The notes under the pieces: model-generated
Databases searched by the model: none
What the model was told of the DNA's origin: nothing
Seen by the model: only the letters and a program-made list of their open reading frames with translations
Shown: piece by piece, positions 26,579 through 32,018 of the stretch
Position numbering within the stretch: position 1 is the stretch's first letter
Layout: every line of letters begins with the position of its first letter
Made by a program: the position numbers and the translations under genes
Assembly (NCBI RefSeq): GCF_016900895.1
Contig: NZ_JAFEUN010000053.1
Span: 1-32,018 of the forward strand
Direction of reading: 5' to 3'
DNA: 32,018 nucleotides
Source: Parashewanella hymeniacidonis
GTDB lineage: Bacteria; Pseudomonadota; Gammaproteobacteria; Enterobacterales; Shewanellaceae

Positions 26579-29341
26579 ATGAAAAAGCCATTTAAATTAT
26601 CTGCAATATGTCTGGCTCTTTGCAGTATCGGAATATCTGCACAAGCCATCGCTGTAGGAAAATTTGAAGGAAGTGTGAGAGCTGAACAAAGTAAACAACC
26701 TCTATCAGGTGCTATTGTAACCATTCAAGAACTTAATCAAAGCCAAACAGCAGGCCGTGATGGCCGCTTCTTTTTTAATGGCCTAAAAGCGGGTAACTAC
26801 ACCGTTTCAATTTCATATTTAGGTGTGCCAACACAAACAAGAAAAATTACTGTCACCGATAATCAAACTTCAGATCTCATTGTTGAGCTTGCAGGTAATG
26901 AAATTGAGCGAATTACCGTAACAGGCCATACGGGGTCATTAAGTAAGTCTTTAAATCGACAACGCAGTGCAGATAACCTCGTTAGTGTTATCAGTGCTGA
27001 TGTATTAGGTAACTTCCCTGATAGTAACGTCAGCGAAGCACTACAACGTGTTCCGGGCGTGTCAATTGAACGTGACCAAGGTGAAGGAAGATTCGTCCGT
27101 ATACGAGGGTTAGCTCCAGATTATAACTCTGTATCAATGAATGGTACACGACTACCAGCCCCTGAAGATGATCGCCGTGCTGTTGCTCTTGACGTTATTC
27201 CTTCAGATCTTGTTCAATCGGTTGAAGTCAGTAAAACAATAACTCCTGACATGGATGCCGATTCACTTGGTGGCGCTGTAGAAGTAAAGAGTCTATCCGC
27301 TTTTGATCGCGATGAATTGTTTTTCAATCTATCAGGTGAAGCCAGTTATAACGGATTAACAGAACAAACCAGTCCGAAGTTCGCAGCGAGTTACAGCGAT
27401 ACGTTTAATGAAAAATTTGGTGTGGCCGTTGCTGCAAGTTGGTATAACCGCAAATTTGGCAGCGAAAATGTTGAAGTTGATGGCGGTTGGGATCTAGATG
27501 ACGAAAAGCTAGAAGAAGTCGAAGCACGTAACTATGACATTAACCGTGAACGTATTGGTTTAGGTATCAACCTAGATTACCGTCCAACCGAAGATCATGA
27601 CCTATTCTTACGTTCTTTATACAGTAAATACGACGATGATGAAGTGAGAAATGCATCAGGAGTTGAATGGGAAGATGCAACTGACACGCAAACACTGTCG
27701 CCTGCAGAAGTTAAACGTTCATTAAAGGCCAGAACAGAAGAACAAGACATAACTTCATTTGTACTCGGTGGACAATCAAGATTAACGAAGTGGACAGTTG
27801 ACTACCAAGCTTCCTATTCCCGTGCAACTGCAGCAAAGCCTTTACATATTGGTGGTGCTGAATTCGAAGCTGAATTTGATAAACTGGGTTTCCAAGGTAC
27901 GCAAAAACCGATTATTTTAGCCAATGAAGATTACTATGATGCTTCCGAGTATGAGTTAAAAGAAATTGAAATTGCAGACACACGTTCAACAGACACTGTA
28001 AAAGGTGGAAAAATTGATTTTACGCGTTCATTTGAACTTGGAAAAAATGGTGCTGAGATAAAATTCGGTGCAAAGGCCAGCACAAGAGAAAAAACAAACC
28101 GTGAAGATGTTTGGATTTTTGAAGATTTTGAGGACTTCGGTGTTTCTGAAGACCTTTTATCTTTAGGTGCATACAGTAATTCAACAGTCACCTACGGACT
28201 GAGCGAGTTTGGTCCATCGATTTCAACGGATTCTATTTGGGGCCTAGTAAACGCCATGAATGCGAGTGAGTTTGCTGATGACATTGAATCTAAAATTGGT
28301 GATTTTGACATTAATGAAGACCTTACAGCGGCTTACATCATGGGCACAGTTGATTTTGACCAACTCAAGGTCATTGCCGGTGTGAGATACGAAAACGTTG
28401 ACTGGGACTCTCAAGGCTACAGATTCAATGAAGATGAAGAGTTTATTGCAAGTAACTCTAAACGTTCAGAAGACCACTTACTACCATCTATTCATGTTCG
28501 CTATGAGTTCAATGAGAATACAATTTTCAGAGCATCTTGGACGAATACAATCACTCGCCCAACGTTTGATCAAATTGCACCTGGCTTCTTGTTAGAAATT
28601 GACAAGGATGAAGATAATGAGACTGGTGAAGTTGAGATTATCCGTGAAGCTGAGTTTGGTAACCCTGATTTAAAATCCCTCGAATCAATGAATGTCGATA
28701 TAAGCTTAGAGCACTATTTCGATGGTGTTGGATTATTGAGCGTTGGTGGTTTTTACAAAGACATTGAAAACTTCATTTACGAGGCTGACCTAGCCGGGCG
28801 AAGTGAATACGTTAATTATAAAAAAGCACTGACTTTCGTAAATGGTAATAATGCTGACTTGTACGGTTTTGAATTAGCTTATGTGCAAGAATTTAACTTC
28901 TTATCTGAGCCATTTAATGATCTGTTAATCAATACAAATATCACCTACACCGACTCTAATGCCGAAATCCAATGGTTTGATGATGATGAATTACTCGCAC
29001 GATATATTCCATTACCAAGTCAGTCTGACTTATCTGCAAACTTCTCAATTGGATATGAAAATGCGTATACAAGCGTTTGGCTTTCAGCTGCTTATAAATC
29101 GGAATACCTACAAGAAGTTACTGAAATTAACGATGAAAAGTATGACATGTACGAAGATGATCACTTACAGTGGGACTTCGTTGCGAAAGCGCATATAACA
29201 GAGGCAATGACAGTATATTTTAAAGCTATCAACATCACTGATGAGCCATTTTATAGCTATGCTGGCAGTCGTCGTTTCAACAATCAATACGAAGAGTATG
29301 GCAGAACGTTCCAACTAGGCATTCAAGTAGTTAATTTTTAA
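26579..29341 (+). CDS. TonB-dependent outer-membrane receptor
   Basis: A 920-residue outer-membrane receptor. A Sec signal peptide ends near AQA (residue 23). Residues about 28-105 are a carboxypeptidase-regulatory-like beta domain (LSGAIVTIQELNQSQTAGRD, GLKAGNYTVSISYLG). A TonB-box-like IERITVTG is at 109-116, and a plug domain at about 128-240 contains VSEALQRVPGVSIERDQGEG and VRIRGLAPDYNSVSMNGTRL. The rest is the 22-strand barrel ending in aromatic GIQVVNF. This class (as in Xanthomonas and Alteromonadales) often imports carbohydrates or phosphoesters. The phytase gene begins 10 bases downstream, so inositol phosphates or their products are the likely cargo, by inference. A Pho-box-like site is upstream. 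Confidence 0.93.
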   Translation: MKKPFKLSAICLALCSIGISAQAIAVGKFEGSVRAEQSKQPLSGAIVTIQELNQSQTAGRDGRFFFNGLKAGNYTVSISYLGVPTQTRKITVTDNQTSDLIVELAGNEIERITVTGHTGSLSKSLNRQRSADNLVSVISADVLGNFPDSNVSEALQRVPGVSIERDQGEGRFVRIRGLAPDYNSVSMNGTRLPAPEDDRRAVALDVIPSDLVQSVEVSKTITPDMDADSLGGAVEVKSLSAFDRDELFFNLSGEASYNGLTEQTSPKFAASYSDTFNEKFGVAVAASWYNRKFGSENVEVDGGWDLDDEKLEEVEARNYDINRERIGLGINLDYRPTEDHDLFLRSLYSKYDDDEVRNASGVEWEDATDTQTLSPAEVKRSLKARTEEQDITSFVLGGQSRLTKWTVDYQASYSRATAAKPLHIGGAEFEAEFDKLGFQGTQKPIILANEDYYDASEYELKEIEIADTRSTDTVKGGKIDFTRSFELGKNGAEIKFGAKASTREKTNREDVWIFEDFEDFGVSEDLLSLGAYSNSTVTYGLSEFGPSISTDSIWGLVNAMNASEFADDIESKIGDFDINEDLTAAYIMGTVDFDQLKVIAGVRYENVDWDSQGYRFNEDEEFIASNSKRSEDHLLPSIHVRYEFNENTIFRASWTNTITRPTFDQIAPGFLLEIDKDEDNETGEVEIIREAEFGNPDLKSLESMNVDISLEHYFDGVGLLSVGGFYKDIENFIYEADLAGRSEYVNYKKALTFVNGNNADLYGFELAYVQEFNFLSEPFNDLLINTNITYTDSNAEIQWFDDDELLARYIPLPSQSDLSANFSIGYENAYTSVWLSAAYKSEYLQEVTEINDEKYDMYEDDHLQWDFVAKAHITEAMTVYFKAINITDEPFYSYAGSRRFNNQYEEYGRTFQLGIQVVNF

Positions 29342-29351
29342 GGTATAAGTG

Positions 29352-31238
29352 ATGAATAAGAATAAAACAAAAAATATCTTCAAATATGGATTATTAGCTT
29401 CTCTTGTATCAGCAACACTGGGGATCTCAGCATGTAATGATGATGCATCACCATCAGTACATGCTGAAGCTCAATCTAAACCTATATTTACAACAGGTAA
29501 GGAAAACGCTGTTAAAACCTTGATTGGCCTAAAAGGAAGTCAAGGTGTTCGACTCAATAATGGCTGGTTGCTTGCAAGCGAGAAGTCAGGCTTAGTTTCT
29601 TGGAATGGTGAGTCCGATAAAGGCAACACCATAGCTAAAGGGGAATATAAGTACCTTCAAGCTTCTAGTGATATTGCGATAACGGTTGATACTAAAACAG
29701 ACCGTGTTCAGCCATTTTCAGTTGTAAACGGCACACTGACTAAGCTTGCCCTTATGCCTGAACTTGATTATGAAATAAACTGGGTTTGTTTACAGCCAAG
29801 ACAGCAAGATGGGTTGACTTATGTTTGGCTTGGTGGCGAATCAGGCAACGCACAACAGTGGGTATTAGGCCACAAAGGTAATTGGAATCCAAAATTTATT
29901 CGCAGCATATCAGTACCTATGGGGACACTTAATTGCTCTTTAGATTCTACGACAGATACACTGTATATTGCAGAGCAACAAGCTGGAATTTGGGCAATAG
30001 ATGCACACCCTCAAGCCGTTAAAGAAACTGAGCTTGTCGTTGCAAAACCACACAACACGTTGACTTCCGTTTTTGCTGATGATGGACACGTGTTTTATCA
30101 AGATGAAACTGGGCGTGTCTTTACTGATGGCAACCAAGTCGCTATTAATAAAGGCGATGAAGTTGAAGGATTAACCGTTTTCACTCACAATGAGAAACAA
30201 TCCGTACTCAGCTTCGATGACGAACATGACCTATACCTTCTCTCAAATTGGAGTATGAAGCTACAACCAAAAGATAAAGCAGAGAAGATCCGTGAAATTC
30301 CAGCATGGGTCGAAAGCACGAGTTCAGATCGTGCCGGAGATACTATGGATGACCCTGCAATTTGGGTTAATAAAACATCACCTGCAGACAGCTTGATTCT
30401 AGGCGCTCATAAGCGCTGGGGGTTGTTAGTATTCGATATGCAAGGCAACCAAGTACAGTCTATTGGCACTGGTCGCATTAATAATATCGATATAAGACAA
30501 AACCTACAAATCAATGGTGAAACTAAGAGTATTGCGATAGCCAGTTTGCGTGATGGAGATAAACTTGCCGCGTACGAAATTGCTCATAACGGCCATGTAA
30601 CACAAACTGCAATTTTGGATACACATTTAAATGACATTTATGGCATGTGTTTATATCACGATGGGTCACAGCTATATGCATTTGCAAATGAGAAATCAGG
30701 TAAAACCATACAGTATCGTGTCAATTTTGATACACAAATTTCTATCACTAAAGTACGCGAGTTCTCTGCTCCATCGCAAGTCGAGGGCTGTGTAGCCAAT
30801 GATCAAACAGGTGAGTTATTTGTTGGTGAAGAGGACCAGGGAATTTGGAAGTATGATGCCAATGCTCAAGCTTCATCACAAGGTGAAATGATCATCAAAG
30901 TCGGGGGCCCATTAGTCGACGATGTCGAAGGCCTAGATTTGTATCACGGGAATAACAAATCTTATCTTGTTGTTTCAAGCCAAGGTAATGATTCCTATAT
31001 CCTTTATGACTCTGAAACCCCTTATCAGTTTATAACTCAATTTAGAATTGGGACTAATTTTGATAAAGGTATTGATGGTAGCTCAGAAACCGATGGTTTA
31101 GCTGTTACTTCACTTCCTGTTGGTGACGGCCCTTGGTCACAAGGTATGCTTGTAGTTCAGGATGGAAGAAATCGCATGCCAGATGCAAACCAAGATTTTA
31201 AGTGGATTCCTTGGAGCAGTATCTTTAATAACGATTAA
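29352..31238 (+). CDS. Two-domain beta-propeller phytase lipoprotein
   Basis: A secreted or outer-membrane lipoprotein of about 628 residues that would hydrolyse phytate in a calcium-dependent way. The signal ends in the lipobox GISAC, with Cys28 lipidated. The C-terminal half (from about residue 320) is a full beta-propeller phytase: DDPAIWVNK, LGAHKRWGLLVFDMQGNQVQ, GRINNIDIR, EVEG-type acidic repeats and ETDGLAVTSLPVGDGPWSQG are calcium- and phosphate-binding segments. The N-terminal half (about 45-310) looks like a second, incomplete propeller, as in known dual-domain phytases. The ATG at 29352 is chosen (AAGG 8 bases upstream); a GTG precedes it in frame. It is co-transcribed with the TonB receptor. 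Confidence 0.9.
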   Translation: MNKNKTKNIFKYGLLASLVSATLGISACNDDASPSVHAEAQSKPIFTTGKENAVKTLIGLKGSQGVRLNNGWLLASEKSGLVSWNGESDKGNTIAKGEYKYLQASSDIAITVDTKTDRVQPFSVVNGTLTKLALMPELDYEINWVCLQPRQQDGLTYVWLGGESGNAQQWVLGHKGNWNPKFIRSISVPMGTLNCSLDSTTDTLYIAEQQAGIWAIDAHPQAVKETELVVAKPHNTLTSVFADDGHVFYQDETGRVFTDGNQVAINKGDEVEGLTVFTHNEKQSVLSFDDEHDLYLLSNWSMKLQPKDKAEKIREIPAWVESTSSDRAGDTMDDPAIWVNKTSPADSLILGAHKRWGLLVFDMQGNQVQSIGTGRINNIDIRQNLQINGETKSIAIASLRDGDKLAAYEIAHNGHVTQTAILDTHLNDIYGMCLYHDGSQLYAFANEKSGKTIQYRVNFDTQISITKVREFSAPSQVEGCVANDQTGELFVGEEDQGIWKYDANAQASSQGEMIIKVGGPLVDDVEGLDLYHGNNKSYLVVSSQGNDSYILYDSETPYQFITQFRIGTNFDKGIDGSSETDGLAVTSLPVGDGPWSQGMLVVQDGRNRMPDANQDFKWIPWSSIFNND

Positions 31239-31254
31239 AGGCCATAAAATATCT

Positions 31255-31279
31255 CATCGCCCTATCAACTAGGGCGATG
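31255..31279. terminator. Bidirectional intrinsic terminator
   Basis: CATCGCCCTA, a TCAAC loop and TAGGGCGATG form a perfect 10-bp stem between the convergent phytase and Cys-repeat genes. The plus strand continues ACTTTCAATTACTTTTTAC and the minus strand AGATATTTTATGG, so it probably ends both transcripts. Confidence 0.75.
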
Positions 31280-31287
31280 ACTTTCAA

Positions 31288-31785
31288 TTACTTTTTACTT
31301 CCACATTTTCCTTCATGAGCTTTACGGTTTTCTCCGCACCGACCTTCGCCGCATTTCCCTTCTTGAGACATTTTTCCGCCACATTTCCCTTCTTGAGACA
31401 TTTTTCCGCCACATTTCCCTTCTTGAGACATTTTTCCGCCACATTTTCCTTCTTTACTTCCTTTTTGGTCAACACCGCACTTGCCTTCGCCACATTTTCC
31501 TTGATTTGCTTTACGCTTCGCACCGCAACGTCCTTCTCCGCATTTGCCTTGTTGAGACATTTTGCCACCACACTTTCCGTCATGTGCTTTTTTCCCACCA
31601 CATTTTCCCTGGCCGCATTTACCATCTTTGATTTTATCTGCACCGCCTGAGGATTGATTATCAGCAATTTGATAACCTTGATGAAGTTGATTAAAACTAA
31701 ATTGACTGGAATTTGCTAATGCTACAGGGGCTAAAATAACGGTACCAATAGCGACAGCTATGGCTTTTTTGTTTAATTTACTCAT
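31288..31785 (-). CDS. Secreted EGKCG-repeat protein, HvfA/bufferin-like RiPP precursor
   Basis: A 165-residue low-complexity protein. Residues 1-25 form a Sec signal peptide ending in PVALA. A short ordered stretch follows, then from about residue 53 a Lys/Gly/Cys-rich array. All 13 cysteines lie in [E/D/Q]G[K/R]CG: six EGKCG, two EGRCG, three QGKCG, two DGKCG. HvfA-type and bufferin precursors with a signal peptide and EGKCG repeats are substrates of MNIO (DUF692) enzymes, which turn the cysteines into copper-binding heterocycles; that family knowledge is the basis for the call. No MNIO, HvfC or DoxX gene is adjacent, unlike usual operons, so this copy looks orphan. AGAGG is 5 bases upstream of the ATG. 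An unmodified metal-binding protein is the alternative. Confidence 0.75.
   Translation of the reverse strand: MSKLNKKAIAVAIGTVILAPVALANSSQFSFNQLHQGYQIADNQSSGGADKIKDGKCGQGKCGGKKAHDGKCGGKMSQQGKCGEGRCGAKRKANQGKCGEGKCGVDQKGSKEGKCGGKMSQEGKCGGKMSQEGKCGGKMSQEGKCGEGRCGENRKAHEGKCGSKK
31351..31440. repeat. Three 30-bp tandem repeats inside the Cys-repeat gene
   Basis: The unit at 31351-31380 recurs at 31381-31410 and 31411-31440 with a single change at its first base, and a fourth partial copy follows. Each encodes the ten residues KMSQEGKCGG on the minus strand. Near-identity at DNA level suggests recent expansion by slippage. There are no spacers, so it is not a CRISPR array. Confidence 0.9.
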
Positions 31786-31906
31786 TAATACCTCTTACCG
31801 GAAGAACCGAACAGACTAAGGTGTTGAATAGTTAAATTAAAACAGTACACGAAAAAAGTCGCATTTAAATTGTTATATGGAAGAATTTTTTTAAAAGTTA
31901 AAGAAT

Positions 31907-31980
31907 CCACCTTCTTAGAAGGTGGCTTTGCCTTTCGCCCCCTGTAAGGGGGCTGGTGCTTGCCCTCTTAGAAGGCAAGC
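31907..31980. mobile_element. Three successive triloop hairpins, possible end of an IS200/IS605 (TnpB-type) element
   Basis: Hairpin 1 is CCACCTTC-TTA-GAAGGTGG (31907-31925), hairpin 2 GCCCCCT-GTA-AGGGGGC (31937-31953), and hairpin 3 a 10-bp stem GCTTGCCCTC-TTA-GAAGGCAAGC with one mismatch (31958-31980). Read on the minus strand the run ends in a stem close to a poly-A/T-rich flank, as the right end of IS605/IS1341-type elements, which encodes the omega-RNA of TnpB, often does. The tnpB gene would lie beyond the right edge on the minus strand. A REP-like repeat or structured RNA is the alternative. Confidence 0.4.
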
Positions 31981-32018
31981 TGTTGTCCCCGATATTTATG
32001 AATTAAAAATCAAACCCT

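Noticed and set aside
26494-26724. 76-codon minus-strand ORF across the receptor start
   Set aside because: Antisense to the signal peptide of a clear TonB receptor and covering its promoter region; no family features.
31351-31440. Short direct repeats suggestive of a CRISPR array
   Set aside because: The repeats are contiguous without spacers and encode a repeated peptide.
31284-31667. Long open frames overlapping the Cys-repeat gene in another minus frame (ENVAEKCLKKGN repeats) and on the plus strand (FLRHFSATFP repeats)
   Set aside because: They exist because the 30-bp repeats keep all frames open. They lack a signal peptide or ribosome binding site; the EGKCG frame has both.

Overview
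The window is AT-rich chromosomal DNA from a Gram-negative gammaproteobacterium, most likely a marine member of the Alteromonadales (Colwellia/Thalassotalea/Pseudoalteromonas-like). This is inferred from the gene families, the yoaA-tsaB-fadD-rnd gene order shared with enterics, an attenuated his operon, an E. coli-like TPP riboswitch and a TonB receptor/phytase pair. No database search was possible.

Layout. (1) 1-84 holds the start of a possible IS66-type transposase that runs off the left edge. (2) 414-8090, all on the minus strand and read right to left: yoaA helicase, tsaB (tRNA t6A), a small unknown protein, a membrane M50-like peptidase, an alpha/beta hydrolase, fadD and rnd. (3) 8279-15590, plus strand: a his leader peptide with five consecutive His codons, an attenuator, then the complete hisGDCBHAF(IE) operon with overlapping or nearly touching genes. 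(4) 15596-15826: a 231-bp MITE-like element with 19-bp perfect terminal inverted repeats. Its right end forms an extended -10 promoter in front of an orphan cytochrome P450 gene. (5) 17309-24068, minus strand: a thiamine operon thiC-thiDE-thiF-thiS-thiG-thiH under a promoter, a 5' hairpin and a TPP riboswitch. A small ORF overlaps the start of thiC. (6) 24369-26313, minus strand: a membrane GGDEF protein with a degenerate active site but intact I-site, overlapping an AraC-family regulator gene. (7) 26508-31238, plus strand: a Pho-box-like site, a TonB-dependent receptor and a two-domain beta-propeller phytase lipoprotein. (8) 31288-31785, minus strand: a secreted protein with 13 [E/D/Q]G[K/R]CG motifs, resembling HvfA/bufferin-type precursors of MNIO (DUF692) enzymes, without its modifying enzymes nearby. 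(9) 31907-31980: three successive triloop hairpins resembling the end of an IS200/IS605 (TnpB-type) element.

How the genes work together. The his genes carry out all ten steps from PRPP/ATP to histidine, regulated by attenuation. The thi genes make the pyrimidine (ThiC, ThiD) and thiazole (ThiF/S/G/H) halves and couple them (ThiE), with TPP feedback through the riboswitch. The receptor and phytase form a plausible phosphate-starvation module for obtaining phosphate from inositol phosphates. The points most worth a second look are the EGKCG-repeat protein, the Pho-box/TonB/phytase unit, the I-site-only GGDEF protein, the MITE-made P450 promoter and the layered thiC leader.
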